A stretch of 64,000 nucleotides of DNA from Melastoma dodecandrum (Eukaryota > Streptophyta > Magnoliopsida > Myrtales > Melastomataceae): the NCBI GenBank assembly GCA_029817715.1, contig JARUPY010000154.1, positions 151,501 through 215,500 of the forward strand, written 5' to 3'. Shown here in pieces: positions 10,312 through 22,080 of the stretch (positions within the stretch are counted from its first letter, which is position 1; the number at the start of each line of letters is the position of its first letter). The position numbers and the translations under genes are program-made. The notes beneath the pieces were generated by a model. The model was given only the letters and a program-made list of their open reading frames with translations. It was not told the origin of the DNA and did no database searches.

Positions 10312-13098
10312 ATGGAGGAGAAGCTGATTCAGAGGCTGGAGGCCGCCGTCTCCCGGCTGGAGGCGTTGTCGGCCGGGGGAGGAGGTGTTCCCGACAATGC
10401 CGGCTCTGGATACTCGACGGATCCGGCGTCCTTGGCATTCGACGATCTCATGTCCAATTACGTTGCTAGGGTTTCGAGCGAAGCAGAGAAGATCGGTGGC
10501 CTGGTGTTGGACGTCACCAGAGTCGTCGAGGAGGCGTTCCGTGTTCAGAAGGAGCTTTTGATTCGGATTAAGCAGAGCCAGGTGGGGGTCGGACAGACGT
10601 GTTCTTCTCGTTTCTGTTGTTTTTTTCTTTTTTTTTTGTATTTCGATTAGTCGATGATGCTCACTGGAGGTTGCCTCCGTTTGTCGGTACTGGGTTGAAG
10701 TTTTGAGTAGAGGCCCCATGTTTCAATGTGTGTACGTGATGATGCTTGAAGAACGTGAAAGAACAAATCGCCTAGGCTAGGGAAAGTGTTAGGGAAGAAT
10801 TGTTTGAACTTTCTGGTTCGTTCTGCCTGTCAGTCGCTACTCTCTACGGTGACCTTGAACCCTCTGTGTGATTAAGTTGTTCTCTTTAATGCGAAAATGT
10901 GCTGACGTTTTCTTGTTGCTTTTGCTTCCTGACTGGGGAAATGGTGAAGAAACCTGATATGCCAGGCCTCGCCGAATTTCTTAAGCCACTGAACGAGAAG
11001 ATCGCCAAAGCCAATGCATTGTCTGAAGGCAAGCGGTCCGACTTCTTTAATCACTTGAAGGCCGCTGGGGACAGTCTATCGGCATTGGCATGGATAGCAT
11101 TCACGGGCAAAGATTGTGGTAATTTATTGAAACTGCAAGAAGAATTTGACCACATCGCCAACGAAAAGCTTTTGTTTACCCAGTTTTTTGCGTTATTTTC
11201 ACTTACTAGGCATGAGCATGCCCATTGCGCATGTTGAGGAAAGCTGGCAGATGGCCGAATTCTACAGCAACAAGGTACCCTGACTTTTTAAGCATGCCAC
11301 TGGATGGTAATGCGGTTCCCTCCGCCTTTTCCCACTCTTTAAATTGACAATTTTAGATTTCTCCTTCACTCATCTATATCATTCCACAATCTCACCATCT
11401 GTTTCAAGCAATAAAAAGTGGTTGGTCATTCTGATAGATTTAAGTGTTGCCAGAATTTCCGTGGCCGTGCATTTTTATTACTCATGGATTACTCTTGCCC
11501 AGTGGTGAAATAATTTGAATTGGAATTTCAGGTATTGGTTGAGTACAGGAACAAGGACGTAAATCATGTGGAATGGGCCAAGGCTCTGAAGGAGCTCTAT
11601 TTGCCAGGTTTAAGAGATTATGTCAAGGGATTTTATCCACTTGGTCCAGTCTGGAATGCTTCCGGCAAGCCAATTTCTTCTGCCCCTGCAAAACCTGTAG
11701 CAAAAGGTGGACCTGCTCCTCCACCACCTCCTCCCGCTTTGCTCTTTAGTTCTGAACCATCTCAGGCATCATCCTCGCGCCCAAAAGAAGGGATGGCTGC
11801 TGTCTTCCAGGAAATTAATTCCGGAAAATCCGTAACTTCTGGTAATCCCTTGTTTTATCTTTTACTGGTCTGTCTATGGAGACACTGATGCCCGATGTTT
11901 CGGGACTCTTCTTTGTAGGTTTAAGAAAAGTCACAGATGATATGAAGACAAAGAATCGAGCTGATCGTACTGGCGTGATTGCTGCAAGTGAAAAGGAAGT
12001 CCGCACTAGTCAACCGGCAATCTCAAAGGCAGGATCTCCTAAGTTTGAGCTGCAAATGGGTCGGAAGTAAGTGTTGTGGCTGCTCTTCTTGTTTTGCTGT
12101 ACTACATGGTTGAACTCTAACAACTACTTCGGTTCCTGACAGGTGGGTGGTAGAAAACCAAATGGGGAAGAAAGATTTGGTTATTGATGACTGTGATGCG
12201 AAACAATCTATTTATATTTTTGGATGCAAAGATTCTGTCTTGCAGATTCATGGTAATTAACAAGGAACTCGTGGGATTTATAATTTTCTTGTTTTTTGTT
12301 TTGGAGTCGGACCGTACTCAAATTGTTCCGGATACAAACTGTTCTGAGAAATAGCGTGTTGATAACCAGTACATAATTGTTATTATTTTGCAGGGAAGGT
12401 TAATAACATCACTGTTGATAAGTGCAATAAGATGGGAGTTGTATTTACGGTTAGTATGTAGTGCATCGTGGATATGGCAATTTCTTGTCAGTGCCTAGAG
12501 CAACATGGTGGTAATTAAATGAAACTTCATGTCAACAACAGGACGTTGTAGCTGCTTGTGAGATCGTCAATTGCACTGGCATCGAAGTTCAGTGTCAGGT
12601 AATGGTATCATGGGACGTGTTATCCCTTTAGTGTTCAGAAAAGTAACTGCCAACTAAAGAAGGCCTTGCTGGTTTTGGTCTGCACAATTTCAATTTTTTA
12701 ATTTCTGTTTGTGTTTCAGGGATCCGCTCCCACAATATCTGTAGACAACACAGGCGGCTGTCAGCTGTATCTGAGCAAGAACTCGCTCCACACGTCGGTG
12801 ACAACAGCTAAGTCTAGTGAGATCAATGTCTTGGTTCCTGGTGAAGAGCCTGATGGCGATTGGGTATGTTGATGCTTCTGTGAATTACTAGCGGACGATA
12901 TTTGCATGTGTTTTCTGGGCATGACCATTGGATTGTTCATGCATCATGACACATAGGGGAGGTGTTCTGGTTTCTTGGCTGTGGTCTGACTTTACTGCAT
13001 CTATAATGCAGGTGGAACATTCGTTGCCCCAGCAATTTGTGCATGAATATAAAGATGGGCAGTTCACCACAACTCCGATGTCGCACTCTGGAGGTTAA
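10312..13098 (+). CDS. CAP1: Cyclase-associated protein (CAP1)
   Basis: Ten exons: 10312-10581, 10950-11118, 11210-11274, 11532-11841, 11919-12066, 12143-12252, 12394-12449, 12542-12598, 12720-12863, 13012-13098; 471 residues. CAP recycles actin by binding G-actin and promoting ADP-ATP exchange in the cytosol. The N-terminal helical domain opens with MEEKLIQRLEAAVSRLEAL and includes FLKPLNEKI and HVEESWQMAEFY; a proline stretch at about residues 220-232 (GPAPPPPPPA) is the profilin/SH3-type linker; the C-terminal beta-helix CARP domain runs from WVVENQMGKKDLV to SHSGG. Residue-level match to plant CAP1 holds over all ten exons and the frame closes. ATGs at 10309 and 10312 are adjacent; I chose the second, which matches the family's MEE start. 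Confidence 0.95.
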
Positions 13099-14307
13099 AA
13101 GAAAAGCCGTTTCTATTTTTGACGATTTCATTCCATTCATTTTTTGCATTACTGATGATTGCTTCTCTTCTCTCTCTCTTTTTGTTTTTTTTTTCTGGTT
13201 CATTGGTTTGCTTTGCTTGCCCAAAGGGATTTCGAGGGTTATTATTTTGCGTGCCTCTTTTTTATTTGCCTTTTTTGTTGGTCCGTATAAATTTCTTATT
13301 TTTCTTCCTGCAAAATTAGGCTTTCGTTTTACCGGGGCATGAGATTTGTTCTCTTGGACGACTTCCTAATAGTAATAGAAGAATGACAACGTTTGTAACA
13401 AAAATACTGAGAGGAATGCTTGTTCTTGTGTTGGGATAAAAGATGTATGAGAATATTTTATCCTCTTGTCTTTCAAACCTGCATCATGATTTACATGAAA
13501 GAAAGAGATCATCATCAATCATGGTGTTGTAGTTTTGAAGACGAATGGGAAGATCTTTCAGGAGGAGGAGGATGACGACCCCTCCCCTCAGTTAATGAAT
13601 AAAAACAGAAGGAACTCGATTCAATTGCGTTTTGGCACGCGCAAAACAGCAAAGGGAGTCGATTTCTGCTTAATTTTGACCCCCCTGCTGCCTCTTGTCT
13701 GTCTTCTCTCCATTCGTATTATTTTTATTTAATTCACAGCAACGACTACAAGTAGTGCTCGTCGTGATCGATCGTTTAAGATCCCGGGGGTTTGTCATTT
13801 TGAACTCTGGACAACGTTTGATTGCGGAAATTTGAAAACAGAAAGGGAGGAAGGAACGACGACGACGACCTCCTCATACATATCTAACTAAATCCCTTTT
13901 GCCAAGAGTGGCGGTGGAGAAACGTAGGTCAGTCGTCTGATGAGACATTTGTTTATTATAGAAAAAAAAGTGGTTAGCTATCTCCGTCTCTCTCCGTCGT
14001 TTATTACAACTCGCACATGTTGCTGCCAATGCCACATGGGACGAGTACAAGTGTCGGATGTTGACGTGACCCATCAAAACACACTTATACATTACCAAAA
14101 AGGTATCTATCTATCTCCTAGATTTCACATCAAGTTTAAACAAAGGCTGTCGCCCACCCCATCATAATCATCTTCATCGTCTTAAAATCATTTTCTCCTC
14201 CGTCCATCCATCTTCCGTCCCCCTTTTCCCCCTTTTTTTAATTCACCCACCAAATTCTTCTTCTTCTTCTGCAGCAGCAGCAGCAGCAGCCACATAGACA
14301 GACAGAC
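13099..14307. other. Intergenic, no gene seen
   Basis: Holds the CAP1 3' UTR on the left and the leader of the glucanase gene on the right. A CAG run of about seven units at 14272-14292 lies just before the glucanase ATG, in its presumed 5' UTR. Nothing else was recognised. Confidence 0.5.
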
Positions 14308-16416
14308 ATGCTCCTCCCTCTCCTCCTCTCCTTCCTCCTCCTCCTCCCTCCGCCTCTCGCCAGTAAACCTTCATCGCCTTCTCATCCCCCCCCCCCAACT
14401 AACTAAATAACTACCTTTCCAACTTCCTACCTCTTTCTGTTGACCGACTTCTCCATTCTTTTTGCGTGTTTCAGGTTCTCAGTCCTTCATCGGCGTCAAC
14501 TACGGCCAGGTCTCCGACAACCTCCCCCCTCCCTCCTCCACCTCCAACCTCCTCCGCTCCACCTCCATCGGCAAGGTCCGTCTCTACGGCGCCGACCCCG
14601 CCATCATCTCCGCCCTCGCCAACACCGGCATAGGCATCGTCATTGGTGCGGCCAACGGAGACATCCCCTCCCTTGCTTCCGACCCCTCCGCCGCCTCCCG
14701 CTGGGTCTCCTCCAACGTCCTCCCCTTCTACCCCGCCAGCGACATCACCCTCATCAGTGTCGGCAATGAGGTGAGGCCATCGCCCGGATCTGTTCCATCT
14801 TTTGCTCTTCCCTGATGCTGGGGCGGTTTGATTTTAGTGGCAGTGGTTCTTCCGGGACAGGTCCTGATGACCAACGACGAGGCCCTTTCCTCGCAGCTGC
14901 TCCCGGCGATGCAGAACATGAAGAAGGCCCTCGACGCTGCCTCCCTCGGTGACAAGATCAAGGTCTCAACAGTGCACTCCATGTCGCTGCTGAGCCAGTC
15001 CGATCCTCCATCCTCCGGGAGGTTCCACCCGTCTTTCCAGGATAAGCTTAGAGGGCTGTTACAGTTCCAGAGCGATAACGGCTCTCCCCTCGCCGTTAAT
15101 CCTTACCCTTTCTTTGCTTACCAGAGTGACCCCAGGCCTGAGACTCTGGCGTTCTGCCTGTTCCAGCCGAACGCCGGGAGGGTCGATTCGGGCAGCGGGA
15201 TCAAGTACATGAACATGTTTGACGCCCAGGCGAGTCCATACTCTTCAGCTCCCCTATGAATCGTATCCGAGGTTAATTCGTCTTGATTACATGGATCAGT
15301 GTGATTGTGGTGGAATCGGAATATTAATTTGCTACACTTCCCTGTGGGTTTAGGAATCTGATCCCTTTTCATTTCTTTAGCAAAAAAAGGGACTCCTTTT
15401 CTTGTGAAAATGATGCTGGAATAGAAGAGAAAGAGGTTCTTGAAGAACAAAAATGGGTTTGATCATATACGCAATTCGTCTTTATCTTACTGGTAGCAGT
15501 ACGAATAGGAGATGTAAGATGACTGAATCTATTAAGCCTTAAGCTAGCTCATTGCCAGCTGCAGACCTTTGAATTTGGAGATGCCGTTGGGTTTTTAACT
15601 GCAGGTTGATGCGGTGCGTTCTGCCTTGGACAACATGGGATTCAAGAACGTAGATATCATGGTCGCAGAGACGGGGTGGCCTTACAATGGGGACGCCAAT
15701 GAGGTCGGCGTGAACGTAGACAATGCCAGGGCTTACAATGGGAACCTGATCGCCCACCTTCGGTCCCTCATCGGGACTCCATTGATGCCTGGGAAATCGG
15801 TGGATACATTCATCTTTGCCCTGTACGACGAGGATTTGAAACCCGGTCCGACATCCGAGAAGTTCTTCGGACTGTATAAGACGGACCTGTCGATGGTTTA
15901 CGACATCGGTCTTGAGAAGGGAAGCCAGGTGAACGTAACACGGTTTTCGTGGCGATCACAAAATGACGTTTTCGCAATCAAGCGACGTTCTTCTGTGCTG
16001 ACCCCATCCGTCTTCCCTTCTGTATTCAACAGGGCACAGGTGGTCAAACAGGGCCGAGCGGAGGAAGCTGGTGTGTGGCGAAGACGGGGATTCCGGACGC
16101 CCAACTGCAGGCCAGCCTCGACTACGCATGCGGCAATGGCGGGGACTGTAGTGAGATCCAACCGGGCTCCCCTTGCTTCGAACCAAACACGGTGGCAGCG
16201 CACGCAGCCTACGCCATGAACTCGTACTACCAGAAAGTCGGGAAGACGCCCATGAACTGCGATTTCTCAGGCACGGCCATGGTCACAAACCAAAATCCAA
16301 GTAAGTCAAAATGAACATGGATCGGTCCAATTGCTACTTGTCAAAAACTTTCTAATGTCCGTTGGTGGCAATATCCAGGCTATCAAGGCTGCGCATTTCC
16401 GGGTGAGGGGGTATGA
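14308..16416 (+). CDS. Secreted beta-1,3-glucanase, GH17 + CBM43
   Basis: Six exons: 14308-14362, 14475-14770, 14861-15229, 15605-15928, 16033-16300, 16379-16416; 449 residues. It hydrolyses beta-1,3-glucan (callose) in the apoplast or at plasmodesmata. The signal peptide is a Leu/Pro-rich run (MLLPLLLSFLLLLPPPLA). The GH17 domain follows, with FIGVNYGQVSDN, the acid/base Glu in ISVGNE (end of exon 2) and the nucleophile Glu in MVAETGWPYNGD (exon 4). The C-terminal X8/CBM43 domain starts at WCVAKTGIPD and keeps its cysteines, ending in YQGCAFPGEGV; no GPI-anchor tail is visible. Intron 3 must use a GC donor (CAG/GCGAGT at 15230), since only that join keeps FDAQVDAVRSAL in frame. Family confident; physiological role not determinable. 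Confidence 0.93.
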
Positions 16417-16907
16417 GGAGAATGAAGCAACTGGAATAATAATAACAAAGGAGATCATCAAGTGGGTTTTGCCAAAATGTATGAATGATTTAGAGACTGT
16501 AACCGAGCTAAGTTTTTAAGTTAAAAAAAAAAGAGTATAAATCCCTTTTTGGCTGAGGATCGTGGTGGTGGGAATTGGGATGGTACTCTTTGTTGTTGTA
16601 TTGGACCATGAAAAGCATCCGTGATCACCCTCACCCACCTACCCCAGGGAGACCCTTCTCCTTCACTTTATTGGGCCCATCAAACAACTTCTTCGCCTCC
16701 TGGAGTTTCCCATCTTTACACAGCCGCCAATGGGATACTCGTGCTCGATGTCACCGCATAGAGTAGTTAGTTACTTGCTAAGCAACCTCTTCCTTCCACA
16801 GCTCGTATTATGCCTCCTCATACTAGGTTCCACGCCCGTTTTGTTTCATATCCATCCATCACCTTGATAAGCTTCCACTAACCTTCCGAATCTACGAATA
16901 CCTCATC
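16417..16907. other. 3' UTR and flank of retroelement
   Basis: Expected 3' UTR of the glucanase, followed by unassigned DNA up to the retrotransposon LTR. No coding sequence seen. Confidence 0.45.
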
Positions 16908-17227
16908 TGATATGGAACAAGTAGAGGACGAGTTTTGGGCTGCCAAGGATCGTTCGAAGGGTGTTCGTCGGTAAAAGTCGAAATGGACGTAATTTTTGGC
17001 GTTTGGGCTTAGAATTGCTATTATAATACGTTTACAGCTCATTTTAGCCTTTTATTTATTTTCAATTTTTTTATAATTTATTTATTTATTAGTTTCTTAT
17101 TTCGTTTAAGGTTCAGGACCTTTATATACGCCCCCAAGACATTGTTTAAGGGAATTCATACATTTTATTCGAGAATAAACCCAGTTTTCTTTCGTTAGAA
17201 GTACGTTTGTCTTATACGCATTTATCA
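16908..17227 (+). repeat. 5' LTR of the old Ty3 element
   Basis: 320 bp, starting TGATATGG and ending TTTATCA. It aligns along its length with 23497-23814 but with many substitutions and small indels, implying an old insertion. A TATA-like TTTATATACG lies at 17121-17130, about 100 bp before the LTR end. Confidence 0.8.
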
Positions 17228-17239
17228 TTCCATGTTAGG

Positions 17240-17251
17240 TGGCATCAGAGC
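17240..17251 (+). other. Primer-binding site (initiator Met type)
   Basis: TGGCATCAGAGC, one base different from the standard plant TGGTATCAGAGC that pairs with initiator-Met tRNA. It lies 12 bp after the 5' LTR, as expected for the outer element. Confidence 0.75.
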
Positions 17252-17275
17252 GAAGGTTTTACCCTCGACGTAACG

Positions 17276-18758
17276 ATGGCTGACCAAACCGGTGCGAATG
17301 TTATTCTCGCTGACGTGCTCAGAGAGATCAGAAATTTATCCACAGCGGTGAAGACGCTTACGGTACGCGTGGAGCGATCGGAGGCGGAGCACGCTGCCAT
17401 GGGAGGCAGAGATGGTGGAGATGATGCCGGGAGAATTGCTCAAGGTCGTCAATACAACCAGCACGATACCGGGTATAATGAGGATTACTCGTCAGATGAG
17501 AAGGTCGACCAGATCTATGATGGAAGAAAACCCAACCCTAGAGGATATCGACAAAATCGGCAAGACGAATTTCGTTTGAATATGGATATTCCTCCTTTCA
17601 ACGGGAATTTGGGCATCGATGAGTTCCTAGATTGGGTGGCTGAAGTAGAGACGTTTTTCAACTTCTCGGAGATTTCTGAGAATAAACAAGTGAAATTGGT
17701 CGCGAACCGATTGAAGGGCAGAGCATCATCGTGGTGGGAGCAGGTTCAGGCTCAACGACGGCTTTCGGAGAAACAACCAGTTCGACTTTGGCCAAAGATG
17801 AGGAAGATGCTGGTGGACAGGTTTCTCCCTCCAGATTATGACCAGTTCTTATTCCATCAATGCCAGACGTTGATACAAGGGCAAAAATCTGTAGCCGATG
17901 CATATTTCTTGAGGTTGTCGTCACGCAATAACTTGATGGAGACCGAAGGACAACAGGTGACAAGATATCTTCACGGGTTACGGCCGACGATCCGTGATAA
18001 AATTGGTTGTCAAGTCATCTTAACCCTCAGCGACGCACAGACTATGGCACTTCATGCAGAATCAATGGAGGCTAGAAGTTACTACGGGAGAGAAGAGACT
18101 CACAGGGCTATGACTGAATCACCCAGACTAAGCCCTTGACCGAGCCTGGGATATATGTCTATCGAAAGAAATGTATGATAGAAAAGGGGAAGGAGAAGGA
18201 AGTGGTGAACAAACAGTCATATAATCCTTTTGCGAAACCGACTGGAGATAAGTGTTATAGATGCAGAGAATCGGGGCATAAATCAAATACTTGCCCCAAG
18301 GGTCGACAAGTGAATATGGTTGATTATGAAGGAGGTGAGAATGATGAGGAAGAAGGAGAAGGAGTTTGCGAGCCCGATGGGGGTGACGAGGATGTGCAGC
18401 AGACTTTTGTCGTTCGAAAGGTCTTGCTGGCTCCTCGACAAGATGATTCCCAGCGTAATGTCTTGTTTCGTACCAGGTGCACTATTTCTAATCGTATTTT
18501 CAAGGTGATAATTGATAATGGCAGTTGCGAAAATATTATATCTCGAAGCCTGGTTAACACATTGAAATTACCTGTGGAAAAACATCATGAGCCTTACAGC
18601 ATACTACGAATGGTGAGGGAATTAAGGTGAAGGAAAGTTGTCGTGTGCCGCTATCGATAGAAAAATATTATAAAGATGAGGTTATGTGCGATGTGGTGGA
18701 CATGGACGTTTGTCAATTATTGTTTGAAAGGCCATGACAGTTTGATCTTGGTACTACA
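17276..18758 (+). pseudogene. Decayed gag-protease of the old Ty3 element
   Basis: The first frame (17276-18139, 287 residues) carries a capsid-type gag domain, with DIPPFNGNLGIDEFLDW and the WW-containing SSWWEQVQ motif. A frame change near 18136 leads to a segment with a CCHC zinc knuckle (CYRCRESGHKSNTC, about 18253-18294) and a retropepsin-like site (VIIDNGSCENIIS, about 18505-18545). Another frame change near 18600 and an in-frame TGA (in the segment before QFDLG) follow. At least three lesions make it non-functional. The reading continues on the far side of the inner element at 23245. Confidence 0.85.
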
Positions 18759-19920
18759 TGGCCGCAGAATTCGCACACCGCAAGTATACGGATCGCAACA
18801 AGTAATATAGATATGAGTAGAGTTATCGTTCCCATGAGGATAGCAATTAAAATCCTTTAGCATACACAATTGTAATTTTTATGTAGCCAAGCAAATACGA
18901 AAAATTGAGTTTTTAAATCTGAAAATTAAACTAGCAAGAAATAGATATCGAAAAGCAAAGAATCTGAATTCAATAGACGGAAAAGCCTAGGATCAAGTAT
19001 CCCCTCCTTGTTTCGTTAAACCCCTTTACTCGTTTATCCCAAATTTATACTAATTCTATTTACTAACCGGATTCTTATGTCCCTAAGTGCCTCTCCCGAG
19101 TTTACAAAGGATTATTCTAAACCACCGTAAACCTATATCCCTATAGTGAATTACGAAGGCTAGAACACATTAAGATTCAATCCTTTATCGGTTACCTAGA
19201 AGTATATCTCCCGATACTACTTACTAGCCAATTCGCTCCCGCGATATTAACCAAGGTTATTTCGTTCCCGTTCTCTCCTAAAATTCCTCTCCCGAGTTTA
19301 AGTTAGGATAACAAATCAATACAATCTGGTGATCAGACAAATTACATGCATTAAGATCAAACGAAATAAATAAACATCCAAAGCACGAATTTGTTCTAAA
19401 ACGAGTTCAGGAAATTCAACTACGCAATTCAGTTCAACATAATCCTAGCAAAGAAAGTTTAGCCGGACATTGTTTTCGAGACACAATTCAAAGAAACGAA
19501 AAGCATCCTAAAACAATAATCTAACTCCCTTCTTCTCCCTCTGGTCGAATCCTCTGGTCGAATCCTTCTCTTCGTCAGGTCCTCCTCTTCTAGTCTAAGG
19601 AACAAAGTCTTATTATAGTCCTAAAGAAATAAAACCTAGAGAATCTCTGAAAATCTGGATAAAATATTTTTTTTCTCTTCAATTAGTCCTCCTCCCGTGT
19701 AACCTTCAATTCTTTCCCTTTGCCAGAATCTTTGTAGATCTACCGAAATCTTCTTGTTTTCGTTTTTATCTGAAATAAACTCAAAATTCGGCAGTATCCC
19801 AATTCTCGAGAATAATATAAAATAACAAGAAATAATATAAAATAAGCGCAATATTTTACAAATCTAACAAATCATAGGTATGAAATTGACATAAATAACT
19901 CTACTTTCATAGAGTTATCA
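18759..19920 (-). repeat. 3' LTR of the inner element
   Basis: 1,162 bp, nearly identical to 22081-23244. The differences I noticed are scattered single bases and a 2-bp indel near 19699. It begins TGGCCGCAG where the other copy has TGGTCGCAG. Confidence 0.88.
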
Positions 19921-20015
19921 CACCCCCAAACCTAAATTTTGCTAGTCCTGAGCAATGGTAAAAACTAAACGACTCTCCTCAGCAAACCCAAGTCACTCAA
20001 ACGTAGAAACACCTC

Positions 20016-21971
20016 TCATAACATTCTCAGACATGTCGGTTTTACCTCCCCGATGTTCAACTTCTCAAAGATGGAAAATGGCATCAAATTGATGCTTGCA
20101 CCTAAATCACAGAGGGCATAACATGAAAATTGAGTTCCAATGCTACAGGGGATAGTGAACTTACCTGGGTCCGTTAATTTCATTGGTAGCTTCTTTTTCA
20201 AAATGGCACTGCACTCCTCAGTAAGTGCAATTGTCTCATGCTCACCGATTTTTCTCTTCCTTGACAACACATCTTTCATGAATTTGGCATATTTGGGCAT
20301 TTGTTCCAAAGCTTCCGCAAATGGAATATTAATCTGTAATTGCTTAAAGACATCTAGAAACTTTCTGAATTGATGCTCGTCAGTAGATTTTTTAAGCCTT
20401 TGCGGAAAAGGAATTTTGGGTACAAATGGTGGTTTTGAGGTGTGTACCTTTGTGGTTGCGACATCAGTCGATCCCTTATCATTTGTCTCGCCTCCTCCTT
20501 TGCTTGTTTTCTGTTTGTGGCGTTTCTCTCTAGCTTGTTCCTTCTCCACCTCCATCTTCTCGGAGGCTTCTTCGAAATCACGACCATTGCGAAGGGTGAC
20601 GGCGTTGCAATGTTCTCTTTTTGGATTTACCTCAGTGTTACTTGGTAAAGTTCCATATGGTCTGCTAGTGATAGAACTGGAAATTTGCCCTATTTGCACT
20701 TCCAATTGTTTAATGGACGTAGCATGGTCCTTCAGGATCATCTCTTGACGCTTTTGAACCTCCTCTTGTTGTTTCCGGGTTTCCTCCTGACTGGCAAGCA
20801 ACCGGGTTAGTAATTCATCAACATTAGGCATATTCTCACTTGCAGGTAGCTGTTTTGTGGTCATAAAACCAGGAGGTTGATTCATCCTCGGTTGACTTGA
20901 TTCTTGTGGCCCTGCATTATTTCTCCATGAGAAGTTTGGGTGATTTCTCCATCCAAGATTGTAGGTGTTGGAAAACGGGTTGTTCCGTGGATTGGAGCCT
21001 ACATAATTTACTTCTGGTGCTTCTACCTGGTCCTCGTCTGCCTGCACATCATAATACATGCTATTAGATATCGGTTTTGGAGTTCGGAGAGAAGCGACTT
21101 CCCTGGTGAGCTTCTCAAGCTGAGCGTTTATAGATGTCACTATATCCATTTGATGCAGCCCGGCGACTCCTCTTGTTGATGTTTTCCGCTGATCGTTGTT
21201 GGCGATTTGTTCGAACAATTCCAAGGATTCCTCAGGTGTCTTGTTCATCAAAGTTCCTCCTGCAGCAGAATCCACTGTGGATTGAAGCTTATCTGCCAAA
21301 CCATCGTAGAAGCTTTGCACGAGCATCCACTTTGGGATCTCATGGTGTGGGCATAGACGTAATAATTCTTTGAAACGCTCCCAAGCTTCATACATGGATT
21401 CAGTTGAATGTTGACGGAAGGTTGTGATCTCGTTCCTGATCCTTATGGTTCGGCTCGGTGGGAAGTATTTGGCCAAGAATAGCTTCGAAAGATCCTCCCA
21501 TGATCGGACTGCCTCTTCCGGCAAGGAATAAAGCCATGATCGTGCCTTGTCTCGTAAAGAAAACGGAAACAATCTCATTCGGACTGCCTCGGCTGACACT
21601 CCATTGCATCTAAACGTGTCGCATAAATCCTCGAAGCGAGTGAGGTGCCAGTGAGGGTCTTCGTTTGTCAAGCCTCCAAAACTAGAGTTCTCAATCATGT
21701 GGAGGAGTATGGACGGCTTGATCTCAAAATTCTGAGCCTGAATTGCTGGACGAAGAAATCTGGTGGGCTCATGGGGAGTAGGTTGAGCGAAGTCTCGCAT
21801 CGTCCTTCTCAGAGCTGGCGGATCAACTTGTTGAATCTGGTTGTTATTTCCATTGTTCGGATTTATGTCTACCATCGTGCTCCGTTGACTTCTTCTCAGT
21901 GCTCGAAATGTCCTCTCAATCTCAGGATCGAACGCGAATAAATCTTCGCTATGCGATCGGCGCATACACAT
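20016..21971 (-). CDS. Retrotransposon gag-protease polyprotein (inner element)
   Basis: Uninterrupted frame of 651 residues. The N-terminal third holds a retrotransposon gag domain (RMRLFPFSLRDKARSWLYSL and LFLAKYFPPSRT). The middle has the NPFSNTYNLGWRNHPNFSW motif usual in Athila/Tat-type gag, with no CCHC knuckle, and a Gln/Glu-rich coiled segment. The C-terminal part is the start of an aspartic protease (CDLGASINLMP), cut off about 25 residues later at a stop, 95 bp before the 3' LTR. The polymerase is absent. ATGs at 21971 and 21873 are both possible starts. The intact frame contrasts with the ruined outer element. Confidence 0.88.
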   Translation of the reverse strand: MCMRRSHSEDLFAFDPEIERTFRALRRSQRSTMVDINPNNGNNNQIQQVDPPALRRTMRDFAQPTPHEPTRFLRPAIQAQNFEIKPSILLHMIENSSFGGLTNEDPHWHLTRFEDLCDTFRCNGVSAEAVRMRLFPFSLRDKARSWLYSLPEEAVRSWEDLSKLFLAKYFPPSRTIRIRNEITTFRQHSTESMYEAWERFKELLRLCPHHEIPKWMLVQSFYDGLADKLQSTVDSAAGGTLMNKTPEESLELFEQIANNDQRKTSTRGVAGLHQMDIVTSINAQLEKLTREVASLRTPKPISNSMYYDVQADEDQVEAPEVNYVGSNPRNNPFSNTYNLGWRNHPNFSWRNNAGPQESSQPRMNQPPGFMTTKQLPASENMPNVDELLTRLLASQEETRKQQEEVQKRQEMILKDHATSIKQLEVQIGQISSSITSRPYGTLPSNTEVNPKREHCNAVTLRNGRDFEEASEKMEVEKEQAREKRHKQKTSKGGGETNDKGSTDVATTKVHTSKPPFVPKIPFPQRLKKSTDEHQFRKFLDVFKQLQINIPFAEALEQMPKYAKFMKDVLSRKRKIGEHETIALTEECSAILKKKLPMKLTDPGKFTIPCSIGTQFSCYALCDLGASINLMPFSIFEKLNIGEVKPTCLRML

Positions 21972-22053
21972 GAAAACGAGAGAAAGAAAGAAAAAAAATT
22001 AAACTACTTGGTCAACCCAAATTGCTTTCGTTACAAGTAAAAGATTCTAAAAT

Positions 22054-22074
22054 CTATCCCCGGTAGCGGCGCCA
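22054..22074 (-). other. Primer-binding site (tRNA-Asp type)
   Basis: Read on the minus strand this is TGGCGCCGCTACCGGGGAT plus AG, matching the 3' end of plant tRNA-Asp except for two bases. It lies 6 bp inside the inner element's 5' LTR. Athila/Tat-type elements commonly use this primer. Confidence 0.75.
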
Positions 22075-22080
22075 AAAACT

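Noticed and set aside
10201..10719. Minus-strand frame of 172 codons
   Set aside because: Antisense to CAP exon 1, with no family resemblance.
14440..14769. Arg/Leu/Pro/His-rich frame of 109 codons
   Set aside because: Out-of-frame reading of GH17 exon 2.
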